Assembly (NCBI GenBank): GCA_051747385.1
Contig: JBNJGB010000070.1
Span: 1-7,397 of the forward strand
Direction of reading: 5' to 3'
Length of the DNA: 7,397 nt
Origin: JBNJGB01 sp051747385
Lineage (GTDB): Bacteria; Myxococcota_A; UBA9042; PHBI01; JACKFB01
Position numbers and translations under genes: made by a program
Shown here: piece by piece, positions 1 to 7,148 of the stretch
How positions within the stretch are numbered: the first letter of the stretch is position 1
How the letters are laid out: every line of letters begins with the position of its first letter
The notes under the pieces: model-generated
Database searches by the model: none
Seen by the model: only the letters and a program-made list of their open reading frames with translations
What the model was told of the DNA's origin: nothing

Positions 1-13
1 GCGCCTTTGCGCG
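1..13. repeat. Copy of a 13-bp repeat at the left edge (GCGCCTTTGCGCG)
   Basis: This 13-mer is identical to positions 87-99, which lie inside the right arm of the hairpin element at 55-100. It is followed by GGGCTTCGC, which resembles the complement of that element's left arm. It may therefore be part of a second copy cut by the window edge. The rest of 1-54 shows no gene or other recognisable signal. Confidence 0.55.
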
Positions 14-54
14 GGCTTCGCTTGTGGTCGTGAGGTCGTGGTGGGCCGGATGGG

Positions 55-100
55 TCGCGCGAAGCCGCGAAGGGCCTGATTCCTTTGCGCCTTTGCGCGA
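55..100. repeat. Long imperfect hairpin repeat (CGCAAAG-type) downstream of the glycosyltransferase gene
   Basis: Two 19-nt arms (55-73 and 82-100) flank an 8-nt loop, GCCTGATT. Compared as reverse complements, the arms differ at 3 of 19 positions. In a plus-strand transcript two of the three become G-U pairs and one is a C-C mismatch, so the stem is nearly continuous. The right arm reads on the minus strand as two units of GCGCAAAG. The element lies 25 nt beyond the stop codon of the minus-strand gene at 126-2498, so it could act as its terminator or mRNA 3' end, although no T-run follows. GCGA-3nt-GCCTGAT also recurs with a 30-bp period (67-80, 97-110). Similar CGCAAAG-rich intergenic repeats are, from memory, common in several GC-rich phyla. 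Confidence 0.7.
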
Positions 101-125
101 GATGCCTGATCTGGCGAGGAGGGTC

Positions 126-2498
126 CTACTCCCGGACCGGCTCCGCCCGGATCATCTGGAAGTAGAGGTTCGAGTCCTCGATCACCTCGACGTCCCAGTC
201 CCGGATGTCCCCGAAGCCCTCGACGCCCTTGCGGCGGAGCTTGTTGGAGTAGCTCTCGAGCTTGTTCTCGAAGCCGGCCATCTTCCCGCGCTCCATCAAC
301 GCATAGAAGGTCTGGCCGTGGTTGCGGTTCTCCAGGTAGGGGAGGAACTGCTCGGCGACCTTGCCGATGGGCTGGAGCTCGTTGAACGAGTAGTAGGTCT
401 CGCCCCGCCAGGTGATGCGCCAGGAGATGACGTCCTCCTCGCACACCTTCTTCTGCTCCCAGCGGAAGAAGCGCGCGACGCCGGGCAGGCCGATGTCGGC
501 CACGAACGGCGTGTAGGCTTCGCGGACCGCCGGCGGGTTCTCCACGCGCTCGCAGGAGTCGTAGTAGGCGTCGAAGAGGTACTTCTGCGACCAGTGGGGC
601 GACAGGGTCGGCATGTAGTAGTTGAGGGACCACATGGCCAGCATGGCGGCCAGGAGGCCCAGCCCCGCGAGACCGGCGCGCCGCGTGCGGGCGGCGAAGA
701 ACAGGGCCAGGGCCAGGAACCCGACGACGGCGATGAACTTCATCCACCGCTCGTAGCGGAACAGCGGCGTCGTCAGGATGTCGTGCAGCGTCGGGGAGCT
801 GTGCGCCCAGAAGCTGCTCTCGGCCCACGTCGTGTCGCTGCCGCGGGAGACCGGGGCGTCCGCGTCGACGGGCAGGTGCTCCGGCAGGGGGCGGTCGTAC
901 TTGTAGGTCATGAGGTTCCGCAGGTGCTGCGGATCCTCGTGGAGATCCCGGGCCAGTACGGCGAAGAACAGGATGCCGATCACTGCCGCGATGCGGCCGA
1001 GCCGCCCCCGGTCGTCGAGCAGCCGGTCGAGGAACAGCGCCGTGAGCATCGCCAGCGCCGGGAAGGCCGGGAAGATGTAGTGGTGGAACTTCGTGGACGC
1101 GAGCGTGAAGAACGTGAACGCCGTCACGAACCAGAACGTGAGGAACAGCTTCGCCTGGCTCTCGCCGCGGGTGTCGCGCACGCTCTGGACCACGAGCCAT
1201 CCCAGGGTCAGGGGGACGAAGACGGCCCACGGGAACATGCCGAAGCCGAGCCACTTGATGAAGTGCTCGAAGTTGCCGCTGTCGATCTGGTGGACGCCGG
1301 CGGCCAGCCGGTTGAAGTGGTCGTGGATGAAGAAGCGCTGGTAGTAGGCCTGCCCGTGGCGGGCGAACATGGCCACGTACCAGGGCAGGCCCACGATGAG
1401 CGCCAAGAGGGGACCGCGCACCAGCTCGACGCGCGCGAGGGTGCGCCAGCGCGCGGTGAAGACCAGGTAGGTCAGGATGATGAGGCCGGGCAGGCCGAAG
1501 CCCAGGAGGCCCTTCGCGTAGGTCGCCTGGGCCACCATCACGTAGAACACGAAGAGCATGCACCGGCGCTGCCAGCGATCCTTCACGCGGTCGCTGAGCC
1601 CCTCGCGATCCAGGTCCCGGCGCAGATCGAGGAACAGCCACCCGAGCAGGACGAGCAGGGCCGTGGCGTAGATGGCGACGTGGAAGGCGCCCGTGTGCTG
1701 GATCTGGTGGCCGAGCCACTTCAGCCCGGAGAGGTTCGCCGGCGCGTCGTCGTTCAGGTCCGTCGCGATGATGGCGAACTGCGGGATGGTGTTCAGCAGG
1801 ACGAACACCAGGGTCCCCCAGACCCACGACCAGAAGCCGCGCTTCGTCAGGCGCTCCCGCGGGCCGAACATGGCCAGCATGAGGAAGCACAGGCCGATGA
1901 GCATGGTCCCGACGAACGGCATGTCCGTCTGGGCCTGCCGGCTGATCATGAAGAACTCGGGCGCGGTCGCGGTGATGAGCGCGCCGAGGAGCCCGGCGCG
2001 GCGCGACCAGATGCGGCTCATCGTCAGGTAGACGAAGAACGTCGCGAAGATGGCCAGCATGGCCATGGGCAGGCGGATGGCCCACTCGCCCCGGCCCAGG
2101 AGGCTGGCGAAGAAGCCCTCGCTCCAGAAGATGAAGATGGGCTTCGAGAAGAAGTAGTTGCCCTGGCGGGCCTCGGAGCCGATCTGCTCCTTGTAGCCCC
2201 ACCAGAGGCTGATCCAGTCGTGGGTCTCCACCATGTTGGTGGTGACCGCGCCGTAGTGGGTCTCCCACGGGTCCCAGAGGCCGAAGGCCCCGAGGTTCGG
2301 CAGGAAGATCAGGCACGCGAACAGGAAGACGCCCAGGCGGACCTTCCACTCGTGCGCCGGACGCTCCCAGACGCGAATGCCGGCGGCGTCGTCGTCCAGG
2401 ATCGGCAGGGGCCGGCTGACCGGCGGCACGGGCTCGGCCTCCAGAACGGGTGGGGCCTCCGTCCGCGCCTCGGTGTCCTGCCGGCTGTGTCCTGCCAT
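126..2498 (-). CDS. PMT/ArnT-like integral membrane glycosyltransferase (GT-C fold, GT39/GT83-like)
   Basis: A 790-residue polytopic membrane protein of the dolichyl/undecaprenyl-phosphate-sugar-dependent glycosyltransferase type. Such enzymes move a sugar from a polyprenyl-phosphate carrier to a protein, lipid A or another envelope acceptor on the outer face of the inner membrane. Residues 1-50 are a polar, proline-rich cytoplasmic tail and TM1 is about 53-71. The first periplasmic loop carries the acidic motif LWDPWE (D76, E79) expected for GT-C catalysis, followed by FFSKPIFIFW (116-125) and the RQAQTDM stretch (187-193). The segment TKFHHYIFPAFPALAM (469-484) is the usual late-TM K-HHY-P-P signature. 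Hydrophobic segments continue to about 515, two more lie at 587-627, and a soluble tail of about 160 residues follows. I place the start at 2498 because GGGAG sits 5 nt upstream. An in-frame ATG at 2591 would add an Arg/Pro-rich stretch lying across a strong hairpin and is less likely. The sugar donor and acceptor cannot be told from sequence. Confidence 0.9.
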   Translation of the reverse strand: MAGHSRQDTEARTEAPPVLEAEPVPPVSRPLPILDDDAAGIRVWERPAHEWKVRLGVFLFACLIFLPNLGAFGLWDPWETHYGAVTTNMVETHDWISLWWGYKEQIGSEARQGNYFFSKPIFIFWSEGFFASLLGRGEWAIRLPMAMLAIFATFFVYLTMSRIWSRRAGLLGALITATAPEFFMISRQAQTDMPFVGTMLIGLCFLMLAMFGPRERLTKRGFWSWVWGTLVFVLLNTIPQFAIIATDLNDDAPANLSGLKWLGHQIQHTGAFHVAIYATALLVLLGWLFLDLRRDLDREGLSDRVKDRWQRRCMLFVFYVMVAQATYAKGLLGFGLPGLIILTYLVFTARWRTLARVELVRGPLLALIVGLPWYVAMFARHGQAYYQRFFIHDHFNRLAAGVHQIDSGNFEHFIKWLGFGMFPWAVFVPLTLGWLVVQSVRDTRGESQAKLFLTFWFVTAFTFFTLASTKFHHYIFPAFPALAMLTALFLDRLLDDRGRLGRIAAVIGILFFAVLARDLHEDPQHLRNLMTYKYDRPLPEHLPVDADAPVSRGSDTTWAESSFWAHSSPTLHDILTTPLFRYERWMKFIAVVGFLALALFFAARTRRAGLAGLGLLAAMLAMWSLNYYMPTLSPHWSQKYLFDAYYDSCERVENPPAVREAYTPFVADIGLPGVARFFRWEQKKVCEEDVISWRITWRGETYYSFNELQPIGKVAEQFLPYLENRNHGQTFYALMERGKMAGFENKLESYSNKLRRKGVEGFGDIRDWDVEVIEDSNLYFQMIRAEPVRE

Positions 2499-2540
2499 GC
2501 GTGCTCCCGGCTCCAGCTTGTCCGAACCGTCGGAACGTCG

Positions 2541-2574
2541 CCGCCCGCGCCGTCTCGGGGACGGGCGCGGGCGG
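2541..2574. other. Strong GC hairpin upstream of the glycosyltransferase gene
   Basis: Perfect 11-bp inverted repeat CCGCCCGCGCC (2541-2551) and GGCGCGGGCGG (2564-2574). The 12-nt loop can add three further pairs (GTC/GAC) with one bulged G. It lies about 43 nt before the chosen glycosyltransferase start and between that gene and rpsI. It may end transcription from the ribosomal operon or structure the 5' leader. There is no T-run on either strand, so it is not a canonical intrinsic terminator. Confidence 0.6.
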
Positions 2575-2599
2575 GACGCGAGCTCGGGCACGGAGAGCC

Positions 2600-2616
2600 C
2601 CCCGCGCGAGGCGGGG
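2600..2616 (-). terminator. Possible original rpsI terminator hairpin, now separated from rpsI
   Basis: Six-bp all-GC stem CCCCGC (2600-2605) and GCGGGG (2611-2616) with a 5-nt loop. If the 229-bp element and one TCTA copy are removed, this stem begins 2-3 nt after the rpsI stop region, a natural place for a 3' hairpin. The minus strand after the stem reads GGCTCTCC and has no U-run, so termination activity is uncertain. Confidence 0.4.
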
Positions 2617-2622
2617 ACTCTA

Positions 2623-2851
2623 GGAGCCTGTAGGGTATTGCGGACCGAGCGAGCCCGAGCCGATTTCGCCCAGATCGGCGCACGACGGTTCCGTTGGCAG
2701 CGCGGAGCGCTGCCGCGCTGGCCCGAAGGGCCAGGAGAGCCGGCGACCTTCGGGAGCCGGAGAACCAGTAGGTTCGGCGGAGGGTTCTCGGGCGTCGAGA
2801 TGGGTGGAAGCGGCCGGGATTCGCGACGGGAGCATATGCGCTACAGGCTCC
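2623..2851. mobile_element. MITE-like non-autonomous element with perfect TIRs and TCTA target duplication
   Basis: The ends are perfect 11-bp terminal inverted repeats, GGAGCCTGTAG (2623-2633) and CTACAGGCTCC (2841-2851). They are flanked by a 4-bp direct repeat TCTA at 2619-2622 and 2852-2855, as expected of a target-site duplication. At 229 bp there is no room for a transposase and no credible reading frame, so it would be mobilised in trans. The inside is rich in hairpins: 2659-2664/2674-2679, 2696-2703/2707-2714 (8 bp, loop GGA), 2718-2724/2728-2734 (7 bp, loop GAA), 2740-2744/2756-2760 and 2760-2766/2783-2789. The right duplication contains the rpsI stop codon (TAG on the minus strand), so the insertion is at the very end of rpsI without changing its protein. 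GAGCCTGT-type ends recall IS5-superfamily elements, but that parentage is from memory and weak. A non-transposon structured RNA is the main alternative. Confidence 0.65.
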
Positions 2852-2852
2852 T

Positions 2853-3248
2853 CTATCGCTTGGAGAACTGGAAGCGCTTGCGGGCCTTCGGGCGCCCGTA
2901 CTTCTTGCGCTCCACCTTTCGGGCGTCCCGGGTGAGGAAGCCCACCTTCTTCAGCGGGGCGCGCAGGTCCGGGTTGGCCTCGGCCAGGGCGCGGCTGATG
3001 CCGTGCTTGACCGCGCCCGCCTGCCCGCTGATGCCACCGCCGGCCACCGTGACCTTCACGTCGTAGTGCTCGTTGGTCTCGGTGATGTCGAAGGGCTGCT
3101 TGATCCGCATCATGAGCGAGGCGCGGCGGAAGTACTCCGGCGCGTCACGCTTGTTGACGGTGATCTTGCCCTCGCCGGGGGTCAGGTAGACGCGCGCCGA
3201 GGCTTCCTTCCGGCGACCCGTCGCGTACCAGCGCTGTGAAGTGGCCAT
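2853..3248 (-). CDS. rpsI: 30S ribosomal protein S9
   Basis: S9 (uS9) binds 16S rRNA in the head of the small subunit, and its C-terminal tail reaches the P-site tRNA. The 131-residue product is of normal family length (E. coli 130). It has the N-terminal YATGRRKEASARV block (8-20), the diagnostic GGGISGQAGAVKHGISRAL (70-88), TRDARKVERKKYGRPKARKR and the conserved terminal FSKR, so the C-terminus is intact. The start is supported by GAGGAG about 6 nt upstream. It lies 17 nt downstream of rplM on the same strand, the classic L13-S9 operon, and is presumably translated from the same transcript. The stop codon lies within the TCTA duplication of the adjacent MITE-like element, so the natural 3' untranslated region has been replaced by that element. 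Confidence 0.98.
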   Translation of the reverse strand: MATSQRWYATGRRKEASARVYLTPGEGKITVNKRDAPEYFRRASLMMRIKQPFDITETNEHYDVKVTVAGGGISGQAGAVKHGISRALAEANPDLRAPLKKVGFLTRDARKVERKKYGRPKARKRFQFSKR

Positions 3249-3265
3249 CGTCGCTCCTCAGATGA

Positions 3266-3703
3266 TCAGCGGGTGCCCAGGTCGAACGCCTTGGGCAGCT
3301 GCGCCTGGTGGGGGTGCTCCCCGCCGGCGTAGACCTTCAGCTTCTTGAACATACGCCGGCCCAGGGGCCCGCGAGGCAGCATGCCCTTGACCGCGCTCCG
3401 GACGAGCGCCGTCGGATCCTTGGCGAGCTGCTTCTCGGCGGTGATCTCCTTTAGGCCGCCGAACCAGCCCGTGTGCCGGTAGTAGACCTTCTTGGCCCAC
3501 TTGCCGCCCGTCAGCCGGATCTTGTCCGCGTTGACCACGATGACGAAGTCGCCGCAGTCGGCGTGCGGGGTGTACGTGGGCTTGTGCTTCCCACGCAGGA
3601 TCGAGGCGATCCGCGCCGCGGCCCGGCCGAGGGTCTTCCCCTCGAGATCCACGAGGTGCCACTCGCGCTCGATGGTGTCGGGTGTGAAGCTGACGGTCTT
3701 CAT
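3266..3703 (-). CDS. rplM: 50S ribosomal protein L13
   Basis: L13 (uL13) is an early-assembling large-subunit protein that binds 23S rRNA. The 145-residue product matches the usual bacterial length of about 142. Characteristic stretches are WHLVDLEGKTLGRAAARIA (16-34), LRGKHKPTYTPHADCGDFVIV, VYYRHTGWFGGLK and the near-invariant KGMLPRGPLGRRMFKKLKVYAG. The frame stays open upstream of the chosen ATG, but the MKTVSF start fits L13 homologues and has a modest AGGAC/AGGG Shine-Dalgarno region. The upstream extension is low-complexity Arg/Pro/Ala and covers the promoter, so it is rejected. It is first gene of the rplM-rpsI operon, about 124 nt downstream of a probable transcription start. Confidence 0.98.
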   Translation of the reverse strand: MKTVSFTPDTIEREWHLVDLEGKTLGRAAARIASILRGKHKPTYTPHADCGDFVIVVNADKIRLTGGKWAKKVYYRHTGWFGGLKEITAEKQLAKDPTALVRSAVKGMLPRGPLGRRMFKKLKVYAGGEHPHQAQLPKAFDLGTR

Positions 3704-3827
3704 CGTCCCTGTCCTGTCGTCTTCTCGAGGTGGCGCCGCCCGCCTCGGAGGGCGGGGCGACCCGGGGTTCGTTGCGGCGGGCGGCTGCTGCGGGCCCGGC
3801 TCTCGTCGGGCGGCCCGACCGTGGAAC
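3704..3827 (-). promoter_or_regulatory. Predicted rplM-rpsI 5' leader with GC hairpin
   Basis: If transcription starts about 7 nt after the -10 box, the mRNA has a leader of about 124 nt. It contains a compact stem, CCCGCCT (3739-3745) against GGGCGGG (3750-3756, one G-U pair), with a 4-nt CGGA loop. In some bacteria the L13 leader mediates autoregulation of the operon. Whether this leader does so is inference; I do not recognise a described L13-leader consensus here. Confidence 0.4.
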
Positions 3828-3833
3828 CGCGAC

Positions 3834-3862
3834 CCTATACGGGGCTCGCGGACGTCTGTCAA
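3834..3862 (-). promoter_or_regulatory. Sigma70-type promoter of the rplM-rpsI operon
   Basis: Reading the minus strand, there is a perfect -35 TTGACA (3862-3857), a 17-bp spacer and a -10 TATAGG (3839-3834, matching TATAAT at four of six positions). The spacing is optimal and the box lies directly upstream of rplM and just beyond the metK terminator-like hairpin. The expected transcription start is near 3827. Confidence 0.82.
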
Positions 3863-3865
3863 CGC

Positions 3866-3886
3866 AAAAGCCGGCAGCCCCGCCGG
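3866..3886 (-). terminator. Candidate intrinsic terminator of metK
   Basis: On the minus strand a 5-bp all-GC stem (arms 3886-3882 and 3875-3871, loop of 6) is followed by C and then TTTT (3869-3866). It begins 20 nt after the metK stop codon and ends just before the rplM -35 box, so it would separate the two transcription units. The stem and U-run are both short, so termination may be partial. Confidence 0.5.
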
Positions 3887-3905
3887 GCCACGGGCCGCGT
3901 GCACC

Positions 3906-5069
<1,164 letters not shown>

Positions 5070-5111
5070 TCGACACTCCTGACCGATGGCGGCTCGCGGG
5101 GGAGGGCGATC

Positions 5112-5141
5112 TTCCTACTCGCAGTCCCCGAAGCGGGTCAA
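5112..5141 (-). promoter_or_regulatory. Candidate metK promoter, proximal
   Basis: Minus-strand -35 TTGACC (5141-5136), 18-bp spacer, -10 TAGGAA (5117-5112). The -35 is close to consensus and the -10 weak. It would give a leader of about 36 nt before the metK start. Confidence 0.4.
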
Positions 5142-5220
5142 GCAGTGCCCGCTCCGACCGCAGGGCGATCGCAAAGTCGGACAAGTGAGGGCCGCGCGGC
5201 GGTACGGCGCCCGGCGCCGG

Positions 5221-5226
5221 ATTGTA
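5221..5226 (-). promoter_or_regulatory. Candidate metK -10 box, distal
   Basis: TACAAT on the minus strand (GGATACAATCC) matches five of six -10 positions, but no good -35 lies 16-18 bp upstream. If used it would give a metK leader of about 145 nt. It is an alternative to the proximal candidate. Confidence 0.25.
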
Positions 5227-5290
5227 TCCGCTCGGAAACGATGGATTCTGCGCGTTCGAGAGCAGGCGAGGGCACGGGCACGGGCAAGGG

Positions 5291-5316
5291 AGGGCGGTCG
5301 ACTTTGCGACCGCCCT
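5291..5316 (-). terminator. Perfect 10-bp hairpin after the outer-membrane protein gene
   Basis: AGGGCGGTCG (5291-5300) and CGACCGCCCT (5307-5316) form an uninterrupted 10-bp stem with a 6-nt loop. It starts 23 nt beyond the stop of the gene at 5340-6284 and before the metK promoter region. There is no U-run, so it may work as a U-less terminator, with Rho, or as a 3'-end stabiliser. The rest of 5070-5339 holds only the promoter candidates listed. Confidence 0.6.
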
Positions 5317-5339
5317 GGCTCCGACCGAAGCCCCGCCTC

Positions 5340-6284
5340 CTACGGGAGGAAGTACCGGAACGCCACGGAGACGAGCCAGCCGTCCGCGTCGTCGAGGCGC
5401 TTGCCCATGGAGGCGTCGGCCGCGAGCACCGGTGAGACGTAGCCCAGTCCGGCCGTGATGCGCTTCGCGTCGGTCTCCCCCTCCATGTTGTAGCCGGCCC
5501 GCGCGACGACCGACTCGCCGAGCATGGCCTGGGCCCCCAGGTGATACGTGGGCAGGACGTCCCCGTCGGGATCGCTCTGGACGTCCAGGTCCGTGTCGAA
5601 GGAGAACTCCACGGTGTCGAACACGGCGGACACGCCGAGGCCCACCTTTCGCGGCGCCTCGCCGAGGGACTTCGTGTCGATGAGGTTCTGCCCCACGACG
5701 CCGATCCGCAGCATCTGCGCGATCTCGAAGATCATCCCGGCGTCGAGGGTCAGGAACTTCACCTCGCCGTCCTCGGCGATGCCGTTGTCGAGGGTGAGAT
5801 AGTGGACGCCGACGCCCACCTGGAAGCCGAAGGACTGCCAGCGATGGCCCGTCGCCAGCGCGCCGCGGATCCGGTGGCCGTCGCGCTCCCCGCCGCTCGC
5901 CTCCGAGTTGATGAAGCCGTAGGCCACGCCCATGGCGACCGCGTTGTTGGTCCGGCTGTCCACGGCCGCGGCGTTGAAGGTGTGCCCGTCGCGGGGCTCC
6001 TGCCAGCCGTAGCCGGCTTCGAACTGGTACTGGTGGATGAGCCCCATGCCGGCCGGGTTGAAGTACAGCCCCGAGGTCCCGACCGCGCTGGCGCGCACCG
6101 CGTCGCCCCTGCCGAGCGCCGTCGCCGGAGCCCCGTCCTCGCGAGCGTGCGCCGCGCCCGCCGTGACGAGGGTCACGAGCAGGGCCAGCGCCGTGATCAG
6201 CGGTATAAAACACCGATCGGGCGTGCGGACCGCGGGAGCACGGTCGTTCGGTGCTCCTGGGACCATCCTGGTTCGTCGTGCCAT
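5340..6284 (-). CDS. Outer-membrane beta-barrel protein, PorV/FadL-like
   Basis: A 314-residue exported protein. Residues 1-24 are a long basic N-region, 26-44 (FIPLITALALLVTLVTAGA) are hydrophobic, and AHA|RED gives a signal peptidase I site near 47/48. The mature N-terminus has GRGDAVRASAVGTSGLYFNP followed by AGM (58-80), an arrangement like the 'A-G...YFNPAG' start of FadL/OmpP1 and PorV/UPF0164-type barrels. The rest alternates short amphipathic strands with Gly/Asp turns (e.g. QFEAGYGW, SFGFQVGVGVHYLTLD, KVGLGVSAVFDTVEFSFDTDLD, VARAGYNMEG) and ends in an aromatic strand, VSVAFRYFLP. About 265 mature residues suit a barrel of roughly 12-14 strands. No substrate can be inferred. The start is supported by TGGAG 6 nt upstream; an ATG seven codons in has poor spacing. 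It is divergent from the secreted-protein gene at 6425. Confidence 0.75.
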   Translation of the reverse strand: MARRTRMVPGAPNDRAPAVRTPDRCFIPLITALALLVTLVTAGAAHAREDGAPATALGRGDAVRASAVGTSGLYFNPAGMGLIHQYQFEAGYGWQEPRDGHTFNAAAVDSRTNNAVAMGVAYGFINSEASGGERDGHRIRGALATGHRWQSFGFQVGVGVHYLTLDNGIAEDGEVKFLTLDAGMIFEIAQMLRIGVVGQNLIDTKSLGEAPRKVGLGVSAVFDTVEFSFDTDLDVQSDPDGDVLPTYHLGAQAMLGESVVARAGYNMEGETDAKRITAGLGYVSPVLAADASMGKRLDDADGWLVSVAFRYFLP

Positions 6285-6329
6285 GCTGCACTCCAGGCGA
6301 CGGCGCCCCGGCCGTCGCAGTCCGGCGGG

Positions 6330-6358
6330 AGGCTATGGCCCCGAACGTTCCGCGTCAA
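6330..6358 (-). promoter_or_regulatory. Probable promoter of the outer-membrane protein gene
   Basis: Minus strand: -35 TTGACG (6358-6353, five of six), 17-bp spacer, -10 TAGCCT (6335-6330, three of six including the first T, the A and the last T). The expected start near 6323 gives a leader of about 39 nt. The 140-bp intergenic region must also hold the promoter of the divergent gene, for which I found no convincing pair of boxes. Confidence 0.55.
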
Positions 6359-6412
6359 AGAATGCTTCCGGTGGTCGGTTCGGCTAACCTCTTCGGCCGT
6401 GACTTCGCGCCC

Positions 6413-6427
6413 GGAGGTGGCGACGTG
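6413..6427 (+). promoter_or_regulatory. Ribosome binding site fixing a GTG start
   Basis: GGAGG at 6413-6417 is followed by 7 nt and then GTG (6425-6427). No comparable site precedes the in-frame ATG codons further upstream, so this decides the start of the secreted-protein gene. Confidence 0.75.
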
Positions 6428-7108
6428 CCCCAGGAGGAGCCCCGCAAGCGCACGCGGCGCCTCGCGCCGTTCGTCGCCGCGCTGATCGGCGCGCTGGTGG
6501 CGGTGCCCGCCGCCGCTGAAGACGACGGCCCGCCGGGCTGGGGAACGCGGATCACCATGCACGGCTGGTCACCCGACGGCGAGCACGTCGCGTACACGCG
6601 CACGCGCGTGGTGCCCGGGCAGGACGACGAGCCGGAGCGTGACGAGCGCGGCGTCCACTGGCACGTGGTGGACGGGCAGTTCGCGGAGACCGGCCCCACC
6701 TTCGGCGCCGACCTGGCGCGCTGGGCGGAGCGCCACGACTACCGCCTCGAGGCCCTCCAGCGGAAGCGCCGGGGCGAGCGCCGCTTCTGGTTCACCGGGC
6801 CCGAGGGCGTCTACGAGCTGGTGATCGACGTCGGCAAGCGCCTGGTGTGGGAGCTGCGCTTCGACGGCCGCGCCCTGGTCCGCAGGGCCTTCGACAAGGT
6901 CTACGTCGGCATCGAGCCGCAGCTCTACCCATCCCCGGACCGGGATCAGGCCGTCCTGGTGATGCACCTGGACACCGGGTTCGTGGTCGACGGGGCGGTC
7001 TTCCCCGTCGATCTGCCGCCCAGGGTCCGGGACCGGTATCGCGAGGTGCGGGAGGCGCTCCGCGACGCGAGCCGCAAAGGCGCGGGGCAGGGGGAAAAGG
7101 GGCAGTAG
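6425..7108 (+). CDS. Small secreted protein of unknown function
   Basis: I do not recognise the family. Starting at GTG the product is 227 residues. It begins with a clear signal peptide: basic RKRTRR (7-12), hydrophobic LAPFVAALIGALVAVP (13-28) and AAA|EDD cleavage near 31/32. The mature part has GWSPDGEHVAYTR (47-59), which looks like a TolB/PD40-type beta-strand motif (SPDG..vAY), and a weaker second one, YPSPDRDQAVLVMHL (168-182). Two motifs are too few for a propeller. Between them lie a charged stretch (QDDEPERDERG), a basic segment (LQRKRRGERR) and beta-rich FWFTGPEGVYELVIDVGKRL (121-140). The tail after about 200 is charged and helical. There are no membrane segments after the signal and no lipobox cysteine, so a soluble periplasmic or secreted location is likely. 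An in-frame ATG at 6362 lacks a ribosome binding site and would bury the signal peptide. Confidence 0.75.
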   Translation: MPQEEPRKRTRRLAPFVAALIGALVAVPAAAEDDGPPGWGTRITMHGWSPDGEHVAYTRTRVVPGQDDEPERDERGVHWHVVDGQFAETGPTFGADLARWAERHDYRLEALQRKRRGERRFWFTGPEGVYELVIDVGKRLVWELRFDGRALVRRAFDKVYVGIEPQLYPSPDRDQAVLVMHLDTGFVVDGAVFPVDLPPRVRDRYREVREALRDASRKGAGQGEKGQ

Positions 7109-7148
7109 GAACGCCGTCCTCTCCCGGTTCCGCAGGGCTCGCGCCGAG

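Noticed and set aside
24..2633. Very long open frame on the plus strand opposite the glycosyltransferase gene
   Set aside because: It is a high-GC shadow frame. Its translation is low-complexity Arg/Gln/Glu/His with no membrane, catalytic or domain pattern, while the opposite strand encodes a clear GT-C protein.
2620..2835. Short minus-strand open frame inside the MITE-like element
   Set aside because: 71 residues with no transposase motif, no ribosome binding site, and hairpins throughout; non-coding is more likely.
2499..2852. tRNA or other standard RNA gene in the rpsI-glycosyltransferase gap
   Set aside because: No TTCRANNC T-arm, no cloverleaf spacing and no rRNA-like segment; the inverted ends and target duplication explain the region better.
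5070..5290. SAM or SAH riboswitch upstream of metK
   Set aside because: I looked for the conserved cores of the common classes and found none; the short hairpins there are what GC-rich sequence gives by chance. An Infernal scan would settle it.
6251..6424. Upstream ATG starts for the secreted-protein gene
   Set aside because: They lack ribosome binding sites, overlap the divergent gene or its promoter, and would put about 20-58 extra residues before a textbook signal peptide.
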